Source of the DNA: Clostridiales bacterium
Lineage (GTDB): Bacteria; Bacillota; Clostridia; Christensenellales; Aristaeellaceae
Direction of reading: 5' to 3'
NCBI GenBank assembly: GCA_022787165.1
Contig: JALFVL010000012.1
Coordinates: 1 to 57,391, forward strand
DNA: 57,391 nucleotides
Below, one piece after another: positions 33,104 through 40,198 of this stretch. The notes below the pieces were generated by a model that ran no database searches, was not told the origin of the DNA, and worked only from the letters and a program-made list of their open reading frames with translations. Numbering within the stretch: position 1 is the first letter of the stretch; every line of letters starts with the position of its first letter. A program made the position numbers and the translations under genes.

Positions 33104-33301
33104 ATGGAGCATAAGACGGAGGAGCTGGAGGAGGCAAAACGGCAGATCAATTTCGTGCTTCATAAGCTGCGCGAAGTGATCAAAACACTTGAGGCCAAGG
33201 AGAATCCTCAGAGGTACAAAGCTCAAATCACGCTTGCCGGGCGGCGGATCGCAGCATTTGAAATCGCGCTCGAGCTTATTGAAAGAGAGATGGGATCATG
33301 A
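33104..33301 (+). CDS. Small coiled-coil protein
   Basis: 65 residues, almost entirely one amphipathic helical hairpin (EELEEAKRQINFVLHKLREV, then AGRRIAAFEIALELIEREMG). Preceded by GGGGCGGAAATCCG, a weak ribosome site, 15 bases after the DUF2200 stop. Its stop overlaps the next start (ATGA), implying coupled synthesis and perhaps a complex with the DUF5655 protein. Family unknown. Confidence 0.6.
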   Translation: MEHKTEELEEAKRQINFVLHKLREVIKTLEAKENPQRYKAQITLAGRRIAAFEIALELIEREMGS

Positions 33302-33675
33302 ACATCGATGAGCTCGCCTTCTTCGATCACCGCCCGAATGAGCTTGAAATGTATGAAACGCTTTTGGACAGGCTGTCAGAACGGGGCTGCGTGTACAGCA
33401 TCAGGGTTCAAAAGACCCAGATTTCCCTGTACAACCGGTATATGTTTGCCTGCGTCTCCTTTGCGCGGGTGAAGAGGAAGGCGGAGCTTCCTGCGCACTA
33501 TCTCGTTATCACATTTGGCTTGGGCTATCCCAAGGCGTCCGGGAGAATTGCGGTTTGTACACAGGCGGCGCGAAACCGGTGGACGCATCATGTCGTCATC
33601 GGTGGGGTCTCTGAGCTGGATGAGGAGCTTGTGCAGTGGCTTGAGGAGGCATACGAATTCAGCAACAGCAAATAG
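33298..33675 (+). CDS. DUF5655-like protein
   Basis: 125 residues. The order QISLYNRYMFACVSFARV, HYLVITFGL, a short charged loop, WTHHVVIGGVSELDEELVQWLEEAYEFS matches the DUF5655 fold (beta-rich core with a final helix starting at a conserved Asp/Glu pair). Function of the family is unknown; it is found both as stand-alone proteins and attached to nuclease-like domains. Last gene of the operon. Confidence 0.75.
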   Translation: MNIDELAFFDHRPNELEMYETLLDRLSERGCVYSIRVQKTQISLYNRYMFACVSFARVKRKAELPAHYLVITFGLGYPKASGRIAVCTQAARNRWTHHVVIGGVSELDEELVQWLEEAYEFSNSK

Positions 33676-33750
33676 CGCCACTACGAAGGCAAAAACAGAG
33701 CCCGGGGCCCATGCCGGCAGAAAAAGCAACGAAGATCCAGAGCGGGAAGA

Positions 33751-33774
33751 AAAACCCGACCGGGTCTTTTTTTG
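33751..33774 (+). terminator. Terminator of the DUF operon
   Basis: AAAACCCGACCGGGTC followed by TTTTTTT; a short ACCC/GGGT stem with flanking A/T pairs. Confidence 0.7.
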
Positions 33775-33890
33775 ATGCGCTTTTGCGAAAATGGCCGGCC
33801 ACGAATGCAGGAAACGGCCGGGTATGCCCGATGTCAACCCCTCTACACGTCATTCTCCGCAGTACGCCCTTCAAAACGGAGCAGACGCGG

Positions 33891-33919
33891 TTCACAGATG
33901 GAGCGGCCGCGCGTAGGAT
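33891..33919 (+). promoter_or_regulatory. Possible promoter of the holin-like gene
   Basis: TTCACA (33891-33896), 17 bp, TAGGAT (33914-33919). The remaining spacer 33775-33890 shows nothing else recognisable. Confidence 0.4.
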
Positions 33920-33976
33920 GAACAGGAGACTTCCGGCAGGACGGTGCGCTGCATACGGGGAAAAGGAGGGACAACG

Positions 33977-34417
33977 ATGTGGGATAGGATAACCCACACG
34001 ATGGAATTCATGAAACCGGATGTACTCAAATGGACAGGGGCGGTGATCGGCGCCATCATGGCCTGGTGGGCGGGACTTACCGCGATTGCGCAGGCGCTGC
34101 TGCTCGTGCAGGGGGCGGATATCCTGACGGGGATTCTCTGCGCCGTGACGGGAAAGAGCCCCAAGAGCCAGAGCGGCAGGGTTTCCGCCAAGGCGCTGAC
34201 CATGGGCGTCATCAAGAAAGGGCTGGAATGGCTGGTCGCCAGTATCTGCATCCGGGTGGGCGGGGCGCTGGAGATGGACGGAATCGGCGGCGCGGCGATG
34301 ACCTATATGATCGCGACGGAGCTGGTCAGCCTGCTGGAGAACCTTCAGATCTTCGGTCTTGATATTCCCGTGCTGCGCAGGATTCTCGACGTGGCGCAGG
34401 GCGACAGGGACGAGTAA
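33977..34417 (+). CDS. Phage holin family protein (TcdE/Holin_4-like)
   Basis: 146 residues from ATG 33977 behind AAAAGGAGGG. Three hydrophobic segments: WTGAVIGAIMAWWAGLTAI, AQALLLVQGADILTGILCAV and a C-terminal amphipathic one. The GADILTGIL stretch followed by SxxxxKGLEWL (here IKKGLEWLVASICIRVGG) is the holin family 4 (TcdE/UtxA) signature. It would form membrane pores or take part in protein release. No endolysin or other phage gene is adjacent, so it is an orphan or a domesticated remnant. Confidence 0.8.
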   Translation: MWDRITHTMEFMKPDVLKWTGAVIGAIMAWWAGLTAIAQALLLVQGADILTGILCAVTGKSPKSQSGRVSAKALTMGVIKKGLEWLVASICIRVGGALEMDGIGGAAMTYMIATELVSLLENLQIFGLDIPVLRRILDVAQGDRDE

Positions 34418-34421
34418 AAAA

Positions 34422-34451
34422 AGCCGCGGACAGCAAAAGCCGTCCGCGGCA
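34422..34451 (-). terminator. Terminator of the sugar ABC operon (bidirectional)
   Basis: GCCGCGGAC / GTCCGCGGC stem. On the minus strand a run of seven T residues follows, so it terminates the ABC operon; it may also stop the holin transcript. Confidence 0.75.
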
Positions 34452-34460
34452 TGTCTGGAT

Positions 34461-34590
34461 TTTGGAAGAGGGAGCGGCCTCAGGCCGCCCATATAGACCG
34501 GAAAGGCTTACGCGAAACAGCCGGCCTCGAGCGGAAAAGAAGGATTCTGCTCGGGGCTGATTCGGAAGAGAGAGCGGCCTCAGGCCGCCT
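34461..34590 (-). repeat. Duplicated hairpin downstream of the ABC operon
   Basis: A ~29-base unit (GGAAGAG[A/G]GAGCGGCCTCAGGCCGCC) is present at 34463-34489 and again at 34563-34589, each containing the palindrome GCGGCC TGA GGCCGC. The second copy abuts the stop codon of the permease gene. Confidence 0.75.
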
Positions 34591-35465
34591 TAGCCCTTCA
34601 CGGCACCGGCGATGACGCCGTCGATGATGTACTTCTGGCAGATCAGGTACATGACAATGATCGGCAGAACCGTGATCATGATGCAGGCCATCATCGGGGC
34701 CATCTCCACGCGGCCATAGCTGCCGCGGAAATACTGAATCGCCATGGGGATGGTGCGGTATTTCTTGATATCCAGCACCAGCGTCGGGAGCAGATAGTCG
34801 TTCCAGACCCACATGGTTTCCAGAATCGCGGTGGAGATCATCGTCGGCTTGAGGATCGGGAAGACGACCTTGAAGAAGATCTGAAGCGGATTGCAGCCGT
34901 CGATCATGGCGGCCTCTTCAATGGCGATGGGGACGGACTTCATGAAGCCTGTAAACATGAACACCGCCAGACCCGCGCCGAAGCCGAGGTAGATGATGCA
35001 GATGTTGAAGGGGTTGTTGAGGCTGAGCGTGTCGGCCGTCTTGGAGAGGGTAAACATCACCATTTGGAACGGAACGACCATGGAGAACGCGCAGAGCAGA
35101 TACATCAGCTTGGAGACCGTACCGGTGACGCGGGTGATGTACCAGCCGCACATCGAGCAGCACAGCAGAATCAGGATGACGGAGGTGACGGTGATCACCA
35201 GCGAATAACCGAACGAGCTCAGGAAGTTCATCTGCATGATGCCGTAGACGTAGTTGCTCAGGCCGACAAAGGTCTCCCGCGTCGGCAGCTCGAAGACCGC
35301 GGTCGTGGAGATCGCCAGCTCCGTCTTGAGAGAGTTGAGCAGGATGAGCAGAACCGGATAGATCCACACGATGCACAGCAGCGCGAGGAACACGGAGAGC
35401 ACGACATCGACAACGCGGCGCGCGCCGGAGACGGCGCCGTCATGATAGACACGGGTCTTTGTCAT
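34590..35465 (-). CDS. Sugar ABC transporter permease (MalG type)
   Basis: 291 residues, six membrane helices. The EAA loop that contacts the ATPase reads EEAAMIDGCNPLQIFFKVVFPILKP. ATG 35465 behind GGAGGTG overlaps the TAA of the upstream permease (TAATG). Typical CUT1-family inner-membrane subunit; it pairs with the MalF-type permease. No ATPase gene is adjacent, so a shared MsmK/UgpC-type ATPase elsewhere must power the importer. Confidence 0.92.
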   Translation of the reverse strand: MTKTRVYHDGAVSGARRVVDVVLSVFLALLCIVWIYPVLLILLNSLKTELAISTTAVFELPTRETFVGLSNYVYGIMQMNFLSSFGYSLVITVTSVILILLCCSMCGWYITRVTGTVSKLMYLLCAFSMVVPFQMVMFTLSKTADTLSLNNPFNICIIYLGFGAGLAVFMFTGFMKSVPIAIEEAAMIDGCNPLQIFFKVVFPILKPTMISTAILETMWVWNDYLLPTLVLDIKKYRTIPMAIQYFRGSYGRVEMAPMMACIMITVLPIIVMYLICQKYIIDGVIAGAVKG

Positions 35466-36316
35466 TACTGCTGCACCTCCTTGCGGCGGGTGAAGTAGAG
35501 CTGGACGAGCGCAATCGCGATCACCAGCAGGAAGAAGACGACGGCCTTCGCCTGGCCGATGCCCTTCCACTGGGCGCCGCTGCGCGCGTAGAACGTATCA
35601 TAGATGTTCAGCGCGAGCATCTGGCTGGCCTTGGCCGGCTCACCGGCGGTCAGCGAGAGGTTCTGGTCGAAGAGCTTGAAGGAGTTGGTCAGCGTCAGGA
35701 AGGAGCAGATGGTGATGGAGGGCATGACCATCGGCAGCTTGACCTTGATGAGCGCCTGGAAGCCCGTCGCGCCGTCGATGGAAGCGGCCTCGAGCAGATC
35801 GCCCGGCACATTCTGCAAGCCGGCGATGTAGATGATCATCATGTAGCCAATCTGCTGCCAGCACATCAGGATGATCAGGCCCCAGAAGCCATAGGTCGCG
35901 TCCAGCGCGAGCAGCGGCTTGCCCAGGTTGGTCAGCAGGCCGTTGAGCAGGATCTGCCAGATATAGCCAAGGACGATGCCGCCGATCAGGTTCGGAAGGA
36001 AGAAGACTGTGCGGAAGATGTTGGTGCCCTTGAGGCCGCGCGTCAGCGCGAGCGCCAGGGCAAAGGCGATGACGTTGATGAGGATGGTCGAGACGACGGT
36101 GAACTTCGCCGTAAACCAGAAGGCGCTGACAAACGTCGGATCGGCGAAGACCTTGAAATAGTTGTCCAGCCCCACAAAGGTCGTCTTGCTGATGGTCGTG
36201 AATTTGTGGAAGGACAGATAGATGCCCCAGAGGAACGGCCAGATGAAGCCGATGATAAACGCGGCCAGCGTCGGGAGCAGAAACACGGGCCAATAGCGCT
36301 TGATTGCTTTTTCCAT
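35465..36316 (-). CDS. Sugar ABC transporter permease (MalF type)
   Basis: 283 residues from ATG 36316 behind GGAGGTTTGT. Six membrane helices, N-terminal WPVFLLPTLAAFIIGFIWPF, EAA loop LEAASIDGATGFQALIKVKLPM. It forms the heterodimeric channel with the MalG-type protein. Separated from the binding-protein gene by two strong hairpins that probably lower its expression relative to that gene. Confidence 0.92.
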   Translation of the reverse strand: MEKAIKRYWPVFLLPTLAAFIIGFIWPFLWGIYLSFHKFTTISKTTFVGLDNYFKVFADPTFVSAFWFTAKFTVVSTILINVIAFALALALTRGLKGTNIFRTVFFLPNLIGGIVLGYIWQILLNGLLTNLGKPLLALDATYGFWGLIILMCWQQIGYMMIIYIAGLQNVPGDLLEAASIDGATGFQALIKVKLPMVMPSITICSFLTLTNSFKLFDQNLSLTAGEPAKASQMLALNIYDTFYARSGAQWKGIGQAKAVVFFLLVIAIALVQLYFTRRKEVQQ

Positions 36317-36332
36317 ACAAACCTCCCGGTTA

Positions 36333-36415
36333 GCCGTCTGCAAAGAGACAGCGCCGTGTCCCTTTGCAGACGGCCACAAAACAAGAGGGAGGACGGGCAG
36401 CGGCCCGCCCTCCCT
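36333..36415 (-). promoter_or_regulatory. Two intercistronic hairpins between binding protein and permeases
   Basis: GCCGTCTGCAAAG / CTTTGCAGACGGC (36333-36345 with 36362-36374) and AGGGAGG-CGGGC / GCCCG-CCTCCCT (36386-36415). On the minus strand the second is followed by CTTGTTTTG, a partial terminator. Expected effect: more binding protein than permease. Confidence 0.7.
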
Positions 36416-36427
36416 GTGGCGTTGCAG

Positions 36428-37693
36428 TTAGTGGCTCAGCGCGTACTCGGTGGCCCAGCCATCGACGAAGGCGGAGACGACGGCATCCCAGTCGCCCGTG
36501 CCGGCCGCATAGGCGGTCATCGCGGAGCCGAGGCCGTTCTTCCACTCCTCAGACGGCATGGTGGTGAAGTTCCAGGTGACCGGAACCTTGCCGCTGGCCG
36601 TCAGCGCGGTATCGACCGCGACGAGCGGGTTGGAGGAGGCATACTCGCCGGTGAAGGTGTCGAACGGGACGACGAAGCCCATGTCCTGAGACATGCTCTT
36701 GCGGCCCTCGTCAGAGGTGATGACCCACTCGAGGAACGCGAGGGTGGCATCGATGTCTTCCTGATCGGCCGTGCCGTTCACGCACCAGAAGTTCTCGGTG
36801 CCGGTGCACAGGCCCTGGTTCTCTTCGCCTTCGCCGCCGATGAGGATCGGGAGCATGGTGATGTTCTCGGCGCCGAGGGAGGAGATATCGCCCCAGGCCC
36901 AGGTGCCGTTCTGATAGAAGACGGCCTTCTCGCCGACAAACTCGGCGACGGCGTCGTTGCCGGTCTTGGAGGCCAGCAGGGCCGGATCACAGGTGGAATC
37001 GGTGATGTAGAGATCCCAGATCGCCTTGAAGTTGTCCAGATAGGTGCCCTTGATGGCGTCAGTGGAGCTGATGCCGTCGGCCTTGTACTCATAGTAGATG
37101 GGCATGTTGGCCAGGTGGGTCTTGAAGCGCCAGTCGGAGGAGCCGTCCATGCCGGCGGAGGTGAAGGCACCATCGACGCCCAGCTCGTCCTTGCGGGCCT
37201 GGATGTCGTCCGCGACTTCCTTCAGCTTGGCGAAGGTGTTGATGTCCTCGGCCTTGTAGCCGGCCTTCTCCAGCAGCTTGGTGTTGGCGATGATGCCGTA
37301 GGTCTCGATGACGTAGGCAATGCCCTGCACCGCGTCGCCGTCCTTGAGGGCGAAGGCGTCGGAGGTCAGATGCTTGTAGATCTCGGTATCGGCGAGATCA
37401 TAGCAGTAGTCGCTCCAGTTGGCCAGGCCGACGGGGCCGTTGACCTGGAACAGCGTCGGCGGATCGCTCTTCTCGATCTCGGACATGAGCGTGGTCTCAT
37501 ACTGGCCGGAGGCGGCGGTCACGACGGTGACGGGCACGCCGGTCTGCTCGGTATAGAGCGCGGCGAGCTCCTGCCACTGGGTATCCTGCTCGGGCTTGAA
37601 GTTGAGGTAGTAGACAGAGCCCTCCGCGCAGGCGGAGACGGCCAGGGTCAGGCACAGGCACAGGGCCAGCGCCAGGGTCAGGATTTTCTTCAT
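36428..37693 (-). CDS. Sugar ABC transporter substrate-binding lipoprotein
   Basis: 421 residues from ATG 37693. Lipoprotein signal with lipobox VSAC (AVSACAEG). The mature part is a type I periplasmic-binding fold of the CUT1 group: LMSEIEKSDPPTLFQVNGP, YGIIANTKLLEKAGY, AFVGEKAVFYQNGTWAWGDI, and a C-terminal AFLEWVITSDEGRK. Aromatic-rich cleft residues suggest an oligosaccharide ligand, not identifiable further. First gene of the importer operon, driven by a consensus promoter. Confidence 0.92.
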   Translation of the reverse strand: MKKILTLALALCLCLTLAVSACAEGSVYYLNFKPEQDTQWQELAALYTEQTGVPVTVVTAASGQYETTLMSEIEKSDPPTLFQVNGPVGLANWSDYCYDLADTEIYKHLTSDAFALKDGDAVQGIAYVIETYGIIANTKLLEKAGYKAEDINTFAKLKEVADDIQARKDELGVDGAFTSAGMDGSSDWRFKTHLANMPIYYEYKADGISSTDAIKGTYLDNFKAIWDLYITDSTCDPALLASKTGNDAVAEFVGEKAVFYQNGTWAWGDISSLGAENITMLPILIGGEGEENQGLCTGTENFWCVNGTADQEDIDATLAFLEWVITSDEGRKSMSQDMGFVVPFDTFTGEYASSNPLVAVDTALTASGKVPVTWNFTTMPSEEWKNGLGSAMTAYAAGTGDWDAVVSAFVDGWATEYALSH

Positions 37694-37768
37694 CAAAACA
37701 AATCCCCTTTCAAAAGAAGTCGTGCGATGGCAGGGAAAGCAGGAAGCCTTCCCAAACCTGTGGGAAAT

Positions 37769-37797
37769 ATTATAAAAGAGTGACAGACGTTTGTCAA
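37769..37797 (-). promoter_or_regulatory. Consensus promoter of the sugar ABC operon
   Basis: Minus strand TTGACA (37797-37792), 17 bp, TATAAT (37774-37769): both boxes perfect. No obvious operator palindrome overlaps it, although a GTCTGTCAC stretch lies in the spacer. Confidence 0.85.
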
Positions 37798-37936
37798 TAA
37801 GGCCGCGAAAGAAAGTCGACCATTTAGATGAATTTTACAAACAAAAAGAAGGGAAGGGACAGAAAATGGAAATAATGCCAAACTGACGCGCAGCGGCGCG
37901 CGAGGAGAAAAGCGGCACGGAAATGCAGAGGCGATA
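37798..37936. other. Divergent intergenic spacer
   Basis: Between the ABC and ychF promoters; AT-rich for this genome, no hairpin or reading frame worth calling. Confidence 0.4.
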
Positions 37937-37965
37937 TTGAGAAAAACGAGGATATGTGCTATAAT
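37937..37965 (+). promoter_or_regulatory. Promoter of ychF
   Basis: TTGAGA (37937-37942), 17 bp, TATAAT (37960-37965); leader of about 85 nt. Confidence 0.75.
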
Positions 37966-38059
37966 CAAAGATCGGAATTGAACTGCTTCGCTTGCGTGCC
38001 GCACGGCGGCGCGCAGCGGGAAGCAGAGGATTGAGAAATAAGAGGAGCTGTGCAACAAG

Positions 38060-39157
38060 ATGAAACTCGGCGTCGTCGGTCTGCCCAACGTGGGCAAATC
38101 CACCCTGTTCAACGCGATCACCAAGGCGGGCGCGGAAGCGGCCAACTATCCTTTCTGCACGATTGAGCCCAACACGGGCGTCGTCGCCGTGCCGGACGAG
38201 CGGCTTGACAAGCTCGCGGCGATGTACAGCCCGAAGAAGAAGACACCCGCCGTCATCGAATTCGTCGACATTGCGGGCCTGGTCAAGGGCGCGAGCCACG
38301 GCGAGGGGCTGGGCAACAAGTTCCTCTCCCACATCCGCGAATGCGAGGCGATTGTGCACGTCGTGCGCTGCTTTGAGGACGCGGACATCATCCGCCACGC
38401 GGACAGCCTGAACCCGCAGCACGACATCGAGACGATCAACCTCGAGCTGATTGCAGCCGACCGCGAGACCGTCGCCAAGCGCGCCGAGCGCGCCGCCAAG
38501 ATGCTCAAGAGCGGCGAGAAGAAATTCGCAGACGAGGCGGAGCTGGGCGAAAAGCTGCTTGCCCACCTTGACAACCTGCAGCCCGCGCGCACCTGCCCGA
38601 TGACGGACAAGGAGCGGGAGATTGCGCGGGAATGGTTCCTGCTGACGACCAAGCCCGTGATCTATGCCTGCAACATCAAGGAGGACGATCTGGGCAGGGA
38701 CGAGGACACGATTCCCGGCGTGACGGACGTCAAGGCCATCGCCGCCGAGGAAAACGCCAAGGTGCTCGTCATCTCCGCGAAGATCGAGGAGGATATCGCG
38801 CAGATGGAGGACGAGGAGAAGGCGATGTTCCTGGAGGAGCTGGGCATCGGCAAGAGCGGCCTGGACAGGCTGATTGCCGAATGCTACGACCTGCTGGGGC
38901 TGATCTCCTTCCTGACGGCGGGCGCGGACGAGTGCCGCGCCTGGACGATCCGCAAGGGCACAAAGGCGCCGCAGGCCGCCGGAAAGATCCACAGCGACTT
39001 TGAGCGCGGCTTCATCCGCGCGGAGATCGTCTCCTTTGAGGAGCTGGAGAAGAACGGCTCCATGACCGCCTGCAAGGAGAAGGGCCTCGTGCGCAGCGAG
39101 GGCAAGGACTACGTCATGCAGGACGGCGACGTGACGCTGTTCCGCTTCAACGTCTGA
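38060..39157 (+). CDS. ychF: Redox-regulated ATPase YchF
   Basis: 365 residues, OBG-like: P-loop GLPNVGKSTLFNAIT, the switch FVDIAGLVKGASHGEGLGN with the hydrophobic residue replacing the catalytic Gln, NIKEDD in place of the NKxD motif (typical for YchF, which prefers ATP), helical insertion and a C-terminal TGS domain (TAGADECRAWTIRKGTKAPQ, HSDFERGFIRAEIV). Universally conserved ribosome-associated ATPase in translation and oxidative stress. AGAGGAG lies 12 bases before ATG. Confidence 0.97.
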   Translation: MKLGVVGLPNVGKSTLFNAITKAGAEAANYPFCTIEPNTGVVAVPDERLDKLAAMYSPKKKTPAVIEFVDIAGLVKGASHGEGLGNKFLSHIRECEAIVHVVRCFEDADIIRHADSLNPQHDIETINLELIAADRETVAKRAERAAKMLKSGEKKFADEAELGEKLLAHLDNLQPARTCPMTDKEREIAREWFLLTTKPVIYACNIKEDDLGRDEDTIPGVTDVKAIAAEENAKVLVISAKIEEDIAQMEDEEKAMFLEELGIGKSGLDRLIAECYDLLGLISFLTAGADECRAWTIRKGTKAPQAAGKIHSDFERGFIRAEIVSFEELEKNGSMTACKEKGLVRSEGKDYVMQDGDVTLFRFNV

Positions 39158-39186
39158 TACTGGTATTATTCCAAACTGCTTGCATA

Positions 39187-39335
39187 GGCGCGAAGCGAAA
39201 AAGGGAGTCTGAGGGATGAAGTCCCTCAGGCGGGTTTGGGCGGCAGCCCAACGTTCCAAATAGGTTTATAAAAAGCAGTTTCAGAGCAGGCTGCAAAGCA
39301 GCCTACGATTGAAACGGGGCTGATTGGCAAAGAAC
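39187..39335 (+). repeat. Post-stop structured element, copy A
   Basis: Begins 30 bases after the ychF stop. GGCGCGAAGCGAA, stem 1 CTGAGGGA TGAAG TCCCTCAG (39209-39229), stem 2 TTGGGC GGCA GCCCAA (39236-39251), ACGTTCC, then a two-part third hairpin with outer GTTTCA/TGAAAC (39278-39283 with 39310-39315) and inner AGGCTGC AAA GCAGCCT (39288-39304), then GGCAAAG. Confidence 0.85.
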
Positions 39336-39419
39336 ATATTTGGATGCAGAAGGGTGTAAGCATCGGGCATACAGGAAGAAACTGACAGGGGCGCGAGGCC
39401 GGGAAGCCGGGCCGCGCCC

Positions 39420-39448
39420 TTTTCAAATGGGACCGTATATGGTACAAT
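39420..39448 (+). promoter_or_regulatory. Promoter of the HAD phosphatase gene
   Basis: TTTTCA (39420-39425), 17 bp, TACAAT (39443-39448). Confidence 0.5.
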
Positions 39449-39490
39449 ACACGCAGGAAATCACAGGGCGAGCCCCGGAAAGAGGACGAC

Positions 39491-40198
39491 ATGGACAGAC
39501 GGTATGACGTGCTGCTGTGCGACGCGGACAACACGATCTTCGATTTTACCAAGGCGGAGGAGAACGCCTTTGCCATTGCCTGCGCGCACGCGGGAATCGA
39601 CGGGGCGGAGCGGCTGCTGCCGGTCTACGCGGACATCAACAGCGCGATGTGGAAGCTGCTCGAGCTGGGCGGCATCACGCAGAGCGTGCTGCGCGTGCGC
39701 CGCTTTGAGCTCTTCCTGACGGCGATCGGGCGCACGGACATCGACGCGCGGGACATGGGCGACACGTTCGCCGACGCACTGGGGCAGCAGAGCGTGCCGC
39801 TGCCCGGCGCGGTCGAGGCAGTCGCGCGCTGGAGCCGCGTGCTGCCGGTCATCATCGTGACCAACGGCATTTCGAAGGTGCAGCACGGGCGCATGGAGGG
39901 CAGCGAGGTGCGCCGCTTCATCTCCGGCATGGTCATCAGCGAGGAGGTCGGCGCGGCGAAGCCCGATCCCCGGATGCTGGAGCTGGCGATGGAGAAGGCC
40001 GGCGTGACGGACAGGCGGCGCGCGCTCATGCTGGGCGACTCCCTCTCCAGCGACATCGCCGCGGCGGCGAACGCGGGCGTGGACGCCTGCTGGTTCAATC
40101 CCCGGGGCGCGAGGAACGCGAAGGGGCTGCCCGTGCGCTACGAGATCCGCTCGCTTGACGAGGTGGACGCCATTTTGACAGGGGAGGCAGGCGCATGA
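39491..40198 (+). CDS. HAD-family phosphatase, YjjG-like nucleotidase
   Basis: 235 residues. HAD motif I DADNTIFDF (two Asp), cap domain, motif II TNG, motif III Lys in GAAKPDPRML, motif IV GDSLSSDI. The sequence order and the TIFDF variant fit the YjjG/YfnB subgroup, which hydrolyses non-canonical pyrimidine nucleotides in E. coli. Its stop overlaps the next start (ATGA). Confidence 0.85.
   Translation: MDRRYDVLLCDADNTIFDFTKAEENAFAIACAHAGIDGAERLLPVYADINSAMWKLLELGGITQSVLRVRRFELFLTAIGRTDIDARDMGDTFADALGQQSVPLPGAVEAVARWSRVLPVIIVTNGISKVQHGRMEGSEVRRFISGMVISEEVGAAKPDPRMLELAMEKAGVTDRRRALMLGDSLSSDIAAAANAGVDACWFNPRGARNAKGLPVRYEIRSLDEVDAILTGEAGA

Noticed and set aside
33104..33675. Toxin-antitoxin pair
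   Set aside because: The overlapping small genes fit the layout, but neither protein shows a known toxin or antitoxin fold.
33977..34417. Prophage
   Set aside because: A single holin without any other phage gene within 10 kb on either side.
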